Source of the DNA: Paenibacillus sp. TCA20
GTDB taxonomy: Bacteria > Bacillota > Bacilli > Paenibacillales > Paenibacillaceae
DNA length: 64,000 nt
Direction: 5' to 3'
Assembly: GCF_000732325.1 (NCBI RefSeq)
Contig: NZ_BBIW01000013.1
Location: 93,646 to 157,645, forward strand
Part shown: positions 9,324 through 19,065 of the stretch, piece by piece
Layout of the letters: the number at the start of each line of letters is the position of its first letter
Numbering within the stretch: the stretch's first letter is position 1
The notes under the pieces: model-generated
Seen by the model: only the letters and a program-made list of their open reading frames with translations
Database searches by the model: none
Told to the model about the DNA's origin: nothing
Made by a program: the position numbers and the translations under genes

Positions 9324-10295
9324 ATGAAAATCGAACAATGGTTTAGACACCCCGCAGGGATTGTCGTAAGTGCAGTTGTCGCTACCATGCTGTGGGGAAG
9401 TGCGATGCCGATTATAAAGATCGGCTATGAAGATTTGGGAATTGGTGCAGCGGATTACGGTGCCCAGTGGTTGTTTGCGGGTTATCGGTTTACACTGGCA
9501 GGTCTGCTGCTTATTATATTTCATTATTTGGTTACCCGAGGAAGAGGAAAAACGGAGCAGCGTAAGAAGCTTGGCAAAGGCAGATTGTCTCGTCTAGCCC
9601 TCATTCAAACCTTTCTTCAATATTTACTGCTGTATGTAGGACTCAGCTACAGCACAGGGATACAGGGATCCATCATCGTCGGATCTACCTCCTTGTTTCA
9701 GATGCTCTCTGTACGCTTCGTGAATTCGGCAGAACGACTGACGGTAATGAAGATTACCGGATTGCTGCTGGGATTCTTAGGTATTGCTGCTGTCGGCATT
9801 GGAAAAGGGGACCTCAGTCTCTCCTTTGGCTGGGGAGAATTGTTGCTGCTGGGCTCAGCCTTTTTTGGCGGTGTAGGCAATGTACTGGCGAAGCAGGAGA
9901 GCAGGCATGAGCCTGTGTTATCCTTAACGGGAAGACAGATGGCGCTTGGAGGAATTCTGCTTATCGCCGTCTCTGTACCGATGGTCGGCGCAGCTCCTTT
10001 TGCGATTAACGGTACGCTGTTCATGTATCTGTTGTATCTGTCTGTTCTCTCGGCTGTAGGATTCGGAATCTGGAATACCATTATGAAATATAATGATGTC
10101 GGACGTGTATCGATGTATCTGTTCCTGATTCCGGTATTTGGCGTCATATTATCTTCCATTCTGCTTGGAGAGCAGATGTCCGGCTGGGTTGGAGTTTCAC
10201 TGTCGCTCGTTGTCAGCGGAATACTGATTGTAAACAGGTCAGTCACGGTTAGAACGGTGGTTTCAAGAGCCAAAGCGGACGCTCAGCAGTCGTAA
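9324..10295 (+). CDS. EamA/DMT-family transporter
   Basis: A 323-residue drug/metabolite transporter with about ten hydrophobic spans in two EamA repeats (roughly residues 15-155 and 170-310). The N-terminal signature WGSAMPIIKIGYEDLG is typical, and the second repeat ends with a conserved LGEQMSGWVGVSLSLVVSG. Members export or import small metabolites such as amino acids; the substrate is unknown. Weak ribosome binding site (AAAGTAGG). A convergent terminator pair lies downstream. Confidence 0.9.
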   Translation: MKIEQWFRHPAGIVVSAVVATMLWGSAMPIIKIGYEDLGIGAADYGAQWLFAGYRFTLAGLLLIIFHYLVTRGRGKTEQRKKLGKGRLSRLALIQTFLQYLLLYVGLSYSTGIQGSIIVGSTSLFQMLSVRFVNSAERLTVMKITGLLLGFLGIAAVGIGKGDLSLSFGWGELLLLGSAFFGGVGNVLAKQESRHEPVLSLTGRQMALGGILLIAVSVPMVGAAPFAINGTLFMYLLYLSVLSAVGFGIWNTIMKYNDVGRVSMYLFLIPVFGVILSSILLGEQMSGWVGVSLSLVVSGILIVNRSVTVRTVVSRAKADAQQS

Positions 10296-10412
10296 TGTAA
10301 ATTAATGTACTTTGTTACACAAATGAAATATTACTGAAACTTTACTCTAACAGTGAGCGGGTAAACTTATTGACATGACCCCCTTTTTGATAATATAAAT
10401 TCAATGCTGTTG

Positions 10413-10448
10413 GGACCCGTTTATTAGAGAAGCGGGTCCATTTTTTTT
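10413..10448 (+). terminator. Rho-independent terminator after EamA transporter
   Basis: Stem GGACCCG (10413-10419) with CGGGTCC (10433-10439), 13-base loop, then eight T residues. Confidence 0.9.
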
Positions 10449-10459
10449 GCCTTTTACAC

Positions 10460-10480
10460 AAAAAAGACCGCATTATGCGG
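10460..10480 (-). terminator. Rho-independent terminator for the minus-strand phosphatase gene
   Basis: On the minus strand a compact hairpin (CCGCAT-A-ATGCGG, 10468-10480) is followed by a run of six T residues (10460-10465 on the plus strand as A). It lies 23 bases beyond the stop of the histidinol phosphatase gene, facing the plus-strand terminator. Confidence 0.8.
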
Positions 10481-10503
10481 CCTGACAGCTATTATAGCAG
10501 GTA

Positions 10504-11313
10504 TTATAGAGGAACAATCTGAATTTGCTTCTGTTTGTAATACACCCATTCCGTAAACCCGATGTCGATCAGCCTTGTGCGGACTTCCTCCCATTCATCT
10601 CCAACACGAGAGGGCTTATGCGCATCTGATCCGAACGTAACATATACTCCGTAATAATGGGCTCTCTCCAGAATTTCGTCAGCAGGATACCAGCCTCCGC
10701 ATAGTTTAGTCTTCCCTGAAGTATTGATCTCAATAGCGATCTTCTCCTCAGCAATGACCTTTAGGGTCTCATCTATAGCCTTGCTCGCAGGAATGTCGGC
10801 AAACGCAGGGTAATTCCCCTTCATGGCATCGATATGTCCAAGGATTTGAAACATGCCGCTTCTTGCGGATTGCCGAATCAGGTCATAGTAAGCCTCTTTT
10901 ACCTGAAGGCTTGCCTGATCGTCTAATCCCTTCCATCTATTTTTGTTAAAAATGCTCACACCGCCGGTGCTATGTACAGAACCGATGATATAATCGAAAG
11001 GGTATTTGCTGAGCGTCTCATGATAAATATGTGCAACTTCGGGAAAAAAGTCAGATTCGATGCCGAGCAGGACGTCAATTTTCCCTTCATATTCCTTCTT
11101 AATGTCCAGAACTTCCTGTACATAATGACGAAGCTCTGCTTTGGCCATCGCGATCTTCGGGAAGGGTTGTTCCTCTTCGCTGCCGAAATAGGGAGTATGG
11201 TCCGATATGCCGATGGCGGCAAGTCCAGCGGAAATACCAGCTTCCACGTAATCGCGTATGTTCCCGTCGGCATGGCCGCAGCGGAAATGATGCGTATGCA
11301 GATCAAATTTCAT
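10504..11313 (-). CDS. hisJ: PHP-domain histidinol-phosphatase
   Basis: A 269-residue PHP-family phosphatase, the length of B. subtilis HisJ, predicted to hydrolyse L-histidinol phosphate in histidine synthesis. Metal-binding motifs are DLHTHHFRCGHAD at the N-terminus, ISDHTPYF, a glutamate in GIESDFFPE, HSTGG, GHIDAMK and the C-terminal GSDAHKPS. No other his genes are nearby, so the assignment rests on the family alone; other PHP phosphoesterases are possible. It is 19 bases downstream of a LysR gene on the same strand and may be cotranscribed with it. Confidence 0.85.
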   Translation of the reverse strand: MKFDLHTHHFRCGHADGNIRDYVEAGISAGLAAIGISDHTPYFGSEEEQPFPKIAMAKAELRHYVQEVLDIKKEYEGKIDVLLGIESDFFPEVAHIYHETLSKYPFDYIIGSVHSTGGVSIFNKNRWKGLDDQASLQVKEAYYDLIRQSARSGMFQILGHIDAMKGNYPAFADIPASKAIDETLKVIAEEKIAIEINTSGKTKLCGGWYPADEILERAHYYGVYVTFGSDAHKPSRVGDEWEEVRTRLIDIGFTEWVYYKQKQIQIVPL

Positions 11314-11332
11314 TCCTGTTCCTCCTTCTTCG

Positions 11333-12235
11333 TTATTCCGAGCTTACAAACTGAGTTTCCGGCATTCCTTTGAGGTCGCTCAAAAATTGCTGCATCGCCG
11401 AATTTAAATACCGGCTGGATTTATAAATGACGCCGACAGGATGGCTGACCTCGAGCTCACTGAGCGGGATCATGACCAGCGTCCCGAGACGAAGCTCTGC
11501 GGCAATGGCTTGCTTGGAAATAACGGCTGCGCCGAGATCCAGCTCCACCATTCTTTTGACTTCCTCACTGCTGGACAATTCCATTACGATATTGGGCTCA
11601 ATCCCGTGTTTATCCAAGATATTATCTACAAACCTGCGGCCGACTGTATCCGGTGACAGCATGATGAGCGGCGTTGTACCGAGTGCATCAATCGTAGCGT
11701 GTTTTTTCTTTGCCAGCGGATGCTTGGGGGAGACGACCAATTCAAATGTATCATAGTACAGGGTAGAGGTACTTAAATTAGGGTTCCGTTCAATAAGATA
11801 ACCGATTCCGACATCTATCATCCCGTTCTCTACTTGCTCATAGATTTGTGAGGATGGCATGGATTGTATGCTTGTCTTAATCCGTGGAAACTGATCTTGA
11901 AAATAAGACAGAATGCGGGGCAATATCTGAATGGCGATGGATGTAGTTGTGCCCAGTAATATATGTCCCTGTGGATTCTGATCAAGATCCAGGAGCTTGA
12001 GCTTCAGTTCATCCACAATCTCAAGAATCCGTTCGGCGTGGTTCAGAAATACCTTGCCGCGGTCGGTTAGGGCGACCGGCTGTGATCTGTCCACAAGCAC
12101 CGTCCGAAACTCATCCTCAAGGCTTTTGATCTGAGCTGAGACGGCAGGTTGTGTCAAATTAAGAAGTTCTCCGGCTTTACGGAAGCTCATCGTTTTGGAA
12201 ATCGTTATCAGTGTCTCCAATTGACTGATGTTCAT
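11333..12235 (-). CDS. LysR-family transcriptional regulator (CysL-like)
   Basis: A 300-residue LysR-type regulator. The helix-turn-helix is at residues 15-40 (RKAGELLNLTQPAVSAQIKS) and the effector domain follows from about residue 90. The pattern resembles CysL/CbbR-type regulators. It is divergent from the UMF1-type transporter at 12495, separated by 259 bases, and is followed on its own strand by the PHP phosphatase. It could control either neighbour. ATG start; the upstream region is AT-rich and contains ATTAACATATCTCATG-type boxes. Confidence 0.88.
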   Translation of the reverse strand: MNISQLETLITISKTMSFRKAGELLNLTQPAVSAQIKSLEDEFRTVLVDRSQPVALTDRGKVFLNHAERILEIVDELKLKLLDLDQNPQGHILLGTTTSIAIQILPRILSYFQDQFPRIKTSIQSMPSSQIYEQVENGMIDVGIGYLIERNPNLSTSTLYYDTFELVVSPKHPLAKKKHATIDALGTTPLIMLSPDTVGRRFVDNILDKHGIEPNIVMELSSSEEVKRMVELDLGAAVISKQAIAAELRLGTLVMIPLSELEVSHPVGVIYKSSRYLNSAMQQFLSDLKGMPETQFVSSE

Positions 12236-12494
12236 GACTAGCCTCCTGACTTCATAGGTTGCATAATAGTTCGCTGATCGCGTTGTCTTCTCTTCAAAGT
12301 ACTCTATTAAATTATAGGCGATTGGAACCGGCAGAGCAATGTAGATCGTGGCTCAGGCTTGTTCAATAGTTTATGTAAAAAGCAAATTTAATTAACATAT
12401 CTCATGTAAAGTTATCATATGAAATCTCAGATTATGCAAAAATCATGCTATATGAATATTAAAAAAACGGAATAAATGATGGAGGGGTTTACGA

Positions 12495-13820
12495 ATGGAT
12501 CCAAAGCAAGCACGTGCATGGGTCATGTATGACTGGGCGAATTCTGCCTTCGCAACAACCATGATTGCGGCTGTACTTCCGATCTTCTATCAAAATGTCG
12601 CGGCTGCGGGACTGGATGATGCAATAGCTACCAGCTATTGGGCTTTCTCTCAGACGATCGCCATGATTCTTGTCGCTGTTCTCTCCCCTATATTAGGCGC
12701 GGCGGCGGATGTCGGGGGACGCAAAGGAACCTATCTCATGATTGCAGCCATATTGGGGGCGGTTGCAAGCTCGGCAATGGCACTGACCGGGACAGGTGAC
12801 TATATTATTGTATCCATCCTTTTTATTATTGCCACACTGGGCTTTTCCGGCGGTAATACCTTCTATGATTCCATGCTGCGAGATATCGCCCCGCCTCAAG
12901 ATCGGGATATGCTCTCTGCACGCGGCTATATGTTTGGCTACATTGGAGGAGGGCTTCTGCTGCTTGTCCATGTCGTTATGATCCAAGGCTGGGAAAGCAT
13001 TGGCTTTACGTCTCAAATTCAGGCGATGCAGCTTGTGTTCCTGACCTCAGGCTTATGGTGGCTGCTGTTTGCCATTCCTCTTCTCCGGAGATTTCCTCTG
13101 CGTGATAAGGGAGTTTCCCGATCTGCCGGCCGTTCTGTTGGACAAACGGCGCTCCACAGTGTCAAAAGTGTGGCGAGCACACTTCTTCACGTGAAGAAGT
13201 ATCCCGAATTGTTTAAATATCTCATTGCATTTTGGTTCTTCAATGATGGAATCAGCACGATTATCAGCATGGCTGCTATTTATGGTGCTGAGATCGGAAT
13301 CGGTACAACCCACCTGATTACAGCTCTTCTCATTACTCAATTTGTGGGTGTGCCCTTTACATTCTTATTCGGGAAGCTGGCGGGTAAGATTGGGGCCAAG
13401 CGTTCTTTGTATCTGTCGCTTTGCTTTTATGTGGTCATTGTTATTTTCGGCTTCTTTATGGAATCGGCCCTCCATTTCTATATCCTGGCATTTATGGTGG
13501 GAATGGTTCAAGGAGGATCTCAGTCTTTGGCAAGGTCTATTTACAGCCGCCTGGTGCCTGCGCATAAGACATCGGAATTCTTTGGGTTCATGAGTCTGTC
13601 AGGTAAAGTATCTGCGGCTCTAGGCCCCGCTGTATTCGGGTTTACGGCAGCCGTCACGGGAACGAGCAGACTGGCAATTCTATCGGTGCTTATCTTCTTT
13701 GCTCTGGGAATATGGATGCTGACTCGGGTTAATTTGGCCAAAGGGGAAGCCGAGGCTTCCGATGATTCCGAACCGCCGGTAGCAAGAAATCCAGGAAAAC
13801 CTCCTGCGGCAACGGTATAG
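12495..13820 (+). CDS. MFS transporter, UMF1/Atg22-like family
   Basis: A 441-residue membrane protein with about twelve hydrophobic spans, beginning with WVMYDWANSAFATTM, the hallmark of the UMF1 (Atg22-like) branch of the major facilitator superfamily. An MFS-type loop motif (ADVGGRKG) follows the second span. The C-terminal 30 residues are hydrophilic and proline-rich. Members in bacteria are of uncharacterised substrate; amino acid export is proposed for the yeast relative. A GGAGGGG ribosome binding site precedes the ATG. The divergent LysR gene is a candidate regulator. Confidence 0.9.
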   Translation: MDPKQARAWVMYDWANSAFATTMIAAVLPIFYQNVAAAGLDDAIATSYWAFSQTIAMILVAVLSPILGAAADVGGRKGTYLMIAAILGAVASSAMALTGTGDYIIVSILFIIATLGFSGGNTFYDSMLRDIAPPQDRDMLSARGYMFGYIGGGLLLLVHVVMIQGWESIGFTSQIQAMQLVFLTSGLWWLLFAIPLLRRFPLRDKGVSRSAGRSVGQTALHSVKSVASTLLHVKKYPELFKYLIAFWFFNDGISTIISMAAIYGAEIGIGTTHLITALLITQFVGVPFTFLFGKLAGKIGAKRSLYLSLCFYVVIVIFGFFMESALHFYILAFMVGMVQGGSQSLARSIYSRLVPAHKTSEFFGFMSLSGKVSAALGPAVFGFTAAVTGTSRLAILSVLIFFALGIWMLTRVNLAKGEAEASDDSEPPVARNPGKPPAATV

Positions 13821-14024
13821 TCCTATAGAACTAATGTTGGGTGCGGATCAAACATGGATTAAATACGATTTGGTATAAATATTCACTTCTTACTTGTCGA
13901 TAACAATAATTATGGGCCTTTGGCTTGAATTCGTAATGAATTTTGGTGTGGCTTCAAGTATAATATTGTTAAAATAATGGGACTTTTGATTCGTGACCAT
14001 TAACCTAGTAAGGAGGCACAATCG

Positions 14025-14483
14025 TTGAAAGCCGAAGTGATTAATCCATTCTTGGAGTCCGCGCGGCTCGTATTTGAGCAATTGATTCAGATCTCACCTT
14101 CCGCCGGCAAGCTGGGTATCAAGCAAGTTGAATTTCTCGAGGACCACATCTGGATTCTAATCGGAATGACGGGACAATTGAACGGGAAGGTCGTGTTCGG
14201 AATACAGGAGCAGGTGGCACTGCGGATTGTCTCTGCGATGATGGGCGGATATGTCATCTCAGAGATGGATGAGATGGGGCAAAGTGCGATTTCAGAGCTT
14301 GGCAATATGATCAGCGGAAACGCAAGCACGATACTATACAATCAGGGCATTGCCGTTGATATTACGCCGCCGCAAGTAACGAAGTCCTCTCATCCAGCGA
14401 TGGATGCGGTGACCCAGGCGCTAAGCATTCCGCTTGTGATGGACGGTATTGGAGAGCTTGATATTCAGGTGATGATTTCGTAA
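14025..14483 (+). CDS. cheX: CheX-like chemotaxis phosphatase domain protein
   Basis: A 152-residue CheX family protein. Members dephosphorylate CheY-P through a conserved E-x2-N pair, seen here as SAISELGNMISGN near residue 90. The rest shows the alternating strand-helix pattern of the CheC/CheX fold, with a further partial segment at IPLVMDGIGELDIQV. TTG start preceded by AAGGAGG. No chemotaxis operon is visible in the window, so it is a stand-alone copy; Paenibacillus-type genomes often carry such orphans. A TATAAT hexamer lies near 13960, with no convincing -35. Confidence 0.9.
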   Translation: MKAEVINPFLESARLVFEQLIQISPSAGKLGIKQVEFLEDHIWILIGMTGQLNGKVVFGIQEQVALRIVSAMMGGYVISEMDEMGQSAISELGNMISGNASTILYNQGIAVDITPPQVTKSSHPAMDAVTQALSIPLVMDGIGELDIQVMIS

Positions 14484-14611
14484 GAAGCTCAAATAGCTTG
14501 GAATCCGCTGTGAGCAGCTTATATCTTATGAGGAAACTGTAATCTTGAAACCCATTTGCAGGTACACTATGATCAGATACATAAGTGGACTGCATTCGGG
14601 AGGTAAAAAAG

Positions 14612-15388
14612 ATGAAACTAAAGGATAAGGTAGTACTTATTACAGGTGCTTCCAGCGGTATCGGCGCAATCTGTGCGCAGAAGCTAAGTGAGCAGGGGGC
14701 CCTGCCCGTGCTGCTGGCGAGATCGGAGGATAAGCTCCAGAAGATCAGTGCCTCGATCGCCGGAACACCGGACTGGTATCCGCTGGACGTAACTGATAAT
14801 GAGCAAGTGGAAGCACTGATTACGAGGATCATCGACAGGTACGGTCGAATCGATGTTGTGCTTAATAATGCAGGGTATGGTCAATTCGAGATGACGAAGG
14901 ACATGACCGTAGCGGACTTTGAACAAATGATGGACGTAAATTATATGGGTACGGTACGAATGACAAAGGCTGTACTGCCCCATATGCTTGCATCCGGACA
15001 GGGGCATATCGTCAATGTCGCATCCATGGCAGGCAAGATTGGGACCGCAAAATCCGCCTCTTATACGGCCACCAAGCACGCTGTTCTAGGCTTCAGTAAT
15101 GCACTGCGTCAGGAGCTGAGAGAAACAGGGATCAAGGTAACGACGATTAATCCGGGTCCGATTGATACCCCCTTCTTTGAGACGGCAGATCCCGGTGGTG
15201 GCTACATTAGCAACCTGAAGGGCTTTATTATGCAGCCTGAATATGTAGCGGATAAGATGGTGCAGGCGATCGTCAAACAGAAGGAAGAGGTTAATCTTCC
15301 CCATATCGCTGCAGCTGGAATAAGATTATACCAGTTGTTTCCAAGGCTGGCGGACAAGCTTACGTATGGTTTGTTAAATCGTAAATAG
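14612..15388 (+). CDS. Short-chain dehydrogenase/reductase
   Basis: A 258-residue classical SDR. Motifs: TGASSGIG (cofactor binding, residues 11-18), NNAGYG, and the catalytic set with S in VASMAGK and YTATK. Residues after the second strand (LLARSEDKL) suggest NADP preference. The frame is open from 14585, but the ATG at 14612 has GGGAGGT at the right distance and matches usual SDR starts, so I chose it. The substrate is unknown. A good terminator follows. Confidence 0.92.
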   Translation: MKLKDKVVLITGASSGIGAICAQKLSEQGALPVLLARSEDKLQKISASIAGTPDWYPLDVTDNEQVEALITRIIDRYGRIDVVLNNAGYGQFEMTKDMTVADFEQMMDVNYMGTVRMTKAVLPHMLASGQGHIVNVASMAGKIGTAKSASYTATKHAVLGFSNALRQELRETGIKVTTINPGPIDTPFFETADPGGGYISNLKGFIMQPEYVADKMVQAIVKQKEEVNLPHIAAAGIRLYQLFPRLADKLTYGLLNRK

Positions 15389-15397
15389 CAGTAGAGG

Positions 15398-15432
15398 GCT
15401 CTTGAACATGATTTGTGCTCAAGAGCTTTTTT
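15398..15432 (+). terminator. Rho-independent terminator after SDR gene
   Basis: Stem GCTCTTGA (15398-15405) with TCAAGAGC (15419-15426), followed by six T residues. Confidence 0.9.
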
Positions 15433-15583
15433 GTGTGGTTTTGATTCGTTTTGCAATTCATTTCGGCGAGCTAGATGGATACTGCTGTACCGTTCTTTTG
15501 TTTTTTGACAACCGTAATTTGGTACGTGAACGTTTTTCGCATATAATGAACAGTAATGAACTTATAACAAAGGATGGACTTGA

Positions 15584-16948
15584 ATGACAACAACATTTGA
15601 TTCGCTCGGACTAAGCCCGGGTTTGATAGAACGACTTGACGAGCGGGGGATACAGACGCCTTCTCCTGTACAGGAGCAGACCATTCCCGTCATTAAGGAA
15701 GGCAAGAATGTGCTTGCGCGTTCTCAGACAGGAACAGGAAAGACACTGGCTTATTTACTGCCGGTGCTGGAGACGGTTAATACCGATATCAAGGGTACGC
15801 AGAAGCTGATCCTCGCTCCAACACAGGAGCTGGCGATGCAGATTGTTCGCGAAGCCGAAACGTACGGTACCTACCGCGGCATTAAGACGCTGGGACTCAT
15901 CGGCGGCGCAGCAATCAAGCGCCAAATTGAGAAGCTGAAGGAACATCCGGAGGTCGTCGTGGGGACACCGGGACGGGTACGTGAGCTTATTGAAATTCGC
16001 AAGCTGAAAATGCATCAGATCACGACAATTGTCATTGATGAAGTGGATCAAGTGTTCCAGCTCGGCGGAGCCGGAGATGTGGACCAGATTATGCATCGTT
16101 CACTGCGGGATCGTCAGCTTGTATTCTTGTCTGCAACGGTGGATAAGGAGACCGAGCAGCTTGCCAAGCGCGAAATGAAGGATATGGTCACCATAGGCAT
16201 TGAACCCGAGCAGATGACCGCGAGCGGTCTGACGCATCTCTACTTTGTAGCTGAGGAACGGGAAAAGGTGGACATGCTGCGAAGAATTGTACGCCATTTT
16301 GACCCGTCCAGAGCGATCGTGTTCGCGAATACGGCAGAAACCATCGCGGCAGTAGAAGGCAAGATGAACTTTATGGGTCTATCCGCGGCGGCTTTGTATG
16401 GAGATGCCGATAAAATGACACGGAGCAGAGTCCTTGCGAATTTCAGAGAAGGCAAAATCAAGCTGCTGATAGCCAGTGACGTTGCGGCACGCGGATTGGA
16501 TATTCAGGATCTTCCTCTGGTCATCAACTTTGATCCGGCCTTTGATTCTGATCATTATGTTCACCGGGCAGGCAGAACAGGACGGATGGGCAAGACGGGA
16601 ACGGTGATTTCCATTGTGGGCGAGAAGGAAACGTTCATTATGCGTAAATTCGCAAGAGAGCTCGGAATCGAGCTGATTGAACGGGTGCTGTACGGAGGAG
16701 AAGTACAGGAACGGGACGATCAAGCGAAGCGCAGTGTATTCCGTGAAGGCACAAGAGCAGGCGGTCCAAGTAAAGAGGCTGCTCCAAGAACGGCTTCTCC
16801 AAAAGCGAGCATCAGCCATACGTCAAGCCGTCCGAAGGACAAGCCGGCTCCAGCGGCAAGACGCAAGAATGAGAAGGCGCAGGACAAGAAAAATAAAGGG
16901 GCTCCGAAATGGCTCAAGAATAAACGTAGTGATAACAGCGAGTCCTAG
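15584..16948 (+). CDS. DEAD-box-type RNA helicase with DEVD motif II
   Basis: A 454-residue RNA helicase: Q motif (TPSPVQEQTIPV), motif I (ARSQTGTGKT), Ia (PTQELAMQ), GTPGR, motif II as IDEVDQVF instead of DEAD, SAT, then the C-terminal RecA domain with ARGLDI and HRAGRTGRMG. The last 75 residues are low-complexity and strongly basic, as in cold-shock helicases CshA/CshB-like, suited to RNA binding. It likely remodels structured RNA in ribosome assembly or mRNA decay. The ATG at 15584 has GGATGG upstream rather than a strong Shine-Dalgarno. It is 17 bases upstream of ecsA. Confidence 0.93.
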   Translation: MTTTFDSLGLSPGLIERLDERGIQTPSPVQEQTIPVIKEGKNVLARSQTGTGKTLAYLLPVLETVNTDIKGTQKLILAPTQELAMQIVREAETYGTYRGIKTLGLIGGAAIKRQIEKLKEHPEVVVGTPGRVRELIEIRKLKMHQITTIVIDEVDQVFQLGGAGDVDQIMHRSLRDRQLVFLSATVDKETEQLAKREMKDMVTIGIEPEQMTASGLTHLYFVAEEREKVDMLRRIVRHFDPSRAIVFANTAETIAAVEGKMNFMGLSAAALYGDADKMTRSRVLANFREGKIKLLIASDVAARGLDIQDLPLVINFDPAFDSDHYVHRAGRTGRMGKTGTVISIVGEKETFIMRKFARELGIELIERVLYGGEVQERDDQAKRSVFREGTRAGGPSKEAAPRTASPKASISHTSSRPKDKPAPAARRKNEKAQDKKNKGAPKWLKNKRSDNSES

Positions 16949-16965
16949 AAGAAAGCGGGGATTAC

Positions 16966-17712
16966 ATGGAACAGACACCTATCCTGCAAATTAACGGATT
17001 AAGCGGAGGGTACAGTGCAAAGAAGCCGGTGCTGCATGATATTGATATACGTGTTGCTCCTGGTGAAATGGTTGGCCTGATCGGTTTGAATGGTGCCGGG
17101 AAGAGTACAACAATGAAGCATATTTTGGGTCTGATGGTGCCTCATCAGGGAGAGGTGCTCATTGGAGGCAAACGCCGGGATGAGAATCCGGAAGCTTACC
17201 AGAGCGGCATGGCGTTTGTTCCGGAATCACCAGAGCTGTTCATGGAGATGACCGTGATGGAGCATTTGGAGTTTACCGCTAGGGCCTATAATGTGTCCAA
17301 GGCGGAGTTCGAAGAGCGGGCCGATCATCTCCTGGACATGTTCCGTATGCGGGACAAAAAAGACAGCCTGTCTGCCCATTTATCCAAAGGAATGCGTCAA
17401 AAGGTCATGATCATGAGCGCTTTTGTGGCCAGACCTCCACTATACATTATTGATGAACCGTTTCTGGGCCTGGATCCACTGGGTATCAGATCACTGCTGG
17501 ATTTCATGATGCAAATTCGCGCATCGGGTTCTTCGATTCTGCTCAGCTCTCATATCCTGTCCACGATAGAGAACTATTGCGATCGTTTCATCATACTTCA
17601 TGGGGGAAAGATTATATCGCAAGGGACCTTGGAGGAGCTTCGGGCCGGGTCCGGGATGAGACAGGCTCCGCTGGAGGAAATATTCTATAAGCTCGTACAA
17701 GGCGGGGATTAG
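16966..17712 (+). CDS. ecsA: ABC transporter ATP-binding protein EcsA
   Basis: A 248-residue ABC ATPase: Walker A GLNGAGKST, signature LSKGMRQKV, Walker B LYIIDEPF, and the H-loop SSHILST. Length and pairing with an EcsB-like membrane protein three bases downstream match Bacillus EcsAB, which affects protein secretion, sporulation and intramembrane proteolysis through an unknown substrate. GAAAGCGGGG ribosome binding site. Confidence 0.92.
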   Translation: MEQTPILQINGLSGGYSAKKPVLHDIDIRVAPGEMVGLIGLNGAGKSTTMKHILGLMVPHQGEVLIGGKRRDENPEAYQSGMAFVPESPELFMEMTVMEHLEFTARAYNVSKAEFEERADHLLDMFRMRDKKDSLSAHLSKGMRQKVMIMSAFVARPPLYIIDEPFLGLDPLGIRSLLDFMMQIRASGSSILLSSHILSTIENYCDRFIILHGGKIISQGTLEELRAGSGMRQAPLEEIFYKLVQGGD

Positions 17713-17715
17713 AAG

Positions 17716-18933
17716 ATGGATTTGCAGCAGCTATGGAAATCAAGACGAGGGGCATTCTGGAACCAAATTACACCCTATCTAGGTTATGTATTGCAGAGCG
17801 GGGTAGCCGTCGTACTGGGCTTTTCCCTGATCGCGTTTTCCGCATGGTACACTTCGCTTGTACAAGATGTTCCGAATGGTTTTCCGATCCGATGGGTCAT
17901 GCTCCTCGTGCTCGTTGCTCCGGTCATCTTCAGCAGCTATCGGACCTACCTCCGTCAAGCCGATATTGTCTTCTTAAGACCTCAGGAATATCGGATGCAT
18001 CTGTATTTGCAGAACAGCTTTATTCGGGGTATCGTCTACAAAACGGTTGGACTCATCCTGCTATTCATCCTCTTGTGGCCGCTTTATATTCGAAGTGAGG
18101 GAGAACCTAAGCCCTTCCTGCTGTTTCTCATTCTGCTCGTGATCTTAAAATGCATTGCCAGCTTCGGAGGCTGGTGCGAGCAGCAAATGCTGTCCAAGTC
18201 GTCACGGATGGGCTACCGGCTTCTGCGTTATGCCGTGATCACCTTGTCATTGTATGCGTGGATATGGCATCAAGCTATACCTGGATTAATCTTTATCGCT
18301 GTACTGACTGTGCTGTATGTCGTCTCTCTTCGTCTGCCCGTACGATTGCCGGTTCATTGGGAGCATTTGATCGAGACCGAGCAGGTCAGAGGGGCGAGAG
18401 TGATCAAGACATTAGGCTTCTTCGTCGAAGTCCCTGCACTCAAGCAGCGTGTCCATTCCCGCCGTTTGCTTGCACCACTGGCTGAACGTATATCATGGGG
18501 GCAGGACAAGGCTTTTCAATACTTAATAGCAAAGACCTTCATCCGCAGTGATCTGCTGGGAATATGTATCAGGCTTGCCATTGTAGGCGGTCTGTTCGTG
18601 TACTGGACGGGAAGCAGCCTGTGGGGAAGCGGAGTATACTTATTCTTCTTGTTCGTACTGGGAATTCAGCTGTCCGGACTACTCCGATATCACCGTGATT
18701 CCTTCTGGATCTACATCTATCCGGTAACAGCAGAGAGCCGTAGACTACAGGTACTGAAGTTCGTATATACCTTGCAGTCGGCGTTAACCATCTTGTTATG
18801 GATTCCACTGCTTATCGGAGGGTGGGGCAGATGGGTAGAGCTGCTAATTACATTAGCTCTTGGCCTACTCATCGCCCGCATGTTCCGAAGCTCGCAACTG
18901 AAGAAATGGACTAAGGAAGAGGAATTGGAATAA
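17716..18933 (+). CDS. ecsB: ABC transporter permease EcsB
   Basis: A 405-residue polytopic membrane protein with about nine to ten hydrophobic spans, beginning with LWKSRRGAFWNQITPYLGYV, as in EcsB. The central hydrophilic region (about 215-265) is cytoplasmic. It starts 3 bases after ecsA and closes the operon; the next element is a perfect palindromic terminator. Bacillus EcsB is 408 residues. Confidence 0.92.
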   Translation: MDLQQLWKSRRGAFWNQITPYLGYVLQSGVAVVLGFSLIAFSAWYTSLVQDVPNGFPIRWVMLLVLVAPVIFSSYRTYLRQADIVFLRPQEYRMHLYLQNSFIRGIVYKTVGLILLFILLWPLYIRSEGEPKPFLLFLILLVILKCIASFGGWCEQQMLSKSSRMGYRLLRYAVITLSLYAWIWHQAIPGLIFIAVLTVLYVVSLRLPVRLPVHWEHLIETEQVRGARVIKTLGFFVEVPALKQRVHSRRLLAPLAERISWGQDKAFQYLIAKTFIRSDLLGICIRLAIVGGLFVYWTGSSLWGSGVYLFFLFVLGIQLSGLLRYHRDSFWIYIYPVTAESRRLQVLKFVYTLQSALTILLWIPLLIGGWGRWVELLITLALGLLIARMFRSSQLKKWTKEEELE

Positions 18934-18950
18934 GTGTAAGGTGATTAGCG

Positions 18951-18986
18951 GAAAGGGGTCTATCCATGGATAGACCCCTTTCCTTT
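18951..18986 (+). terminator. Palindromic terminator after ecsAB
   Basis: A perfect 32-base palindrome (18951-18982), with half-site GAAAGGGGTCTATCC, followed by a short T-rich tract. It lies 18 bases past ecsB. Confidence 0.85.
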
Positions 18987-19065
18987 ATGGCCTGGTGACT
19001 TATTCGCGAGGTTAGATCAGGTATGAAATTTACCGTCCATCCACTGAGCTGTTCTTTACCTGCAA

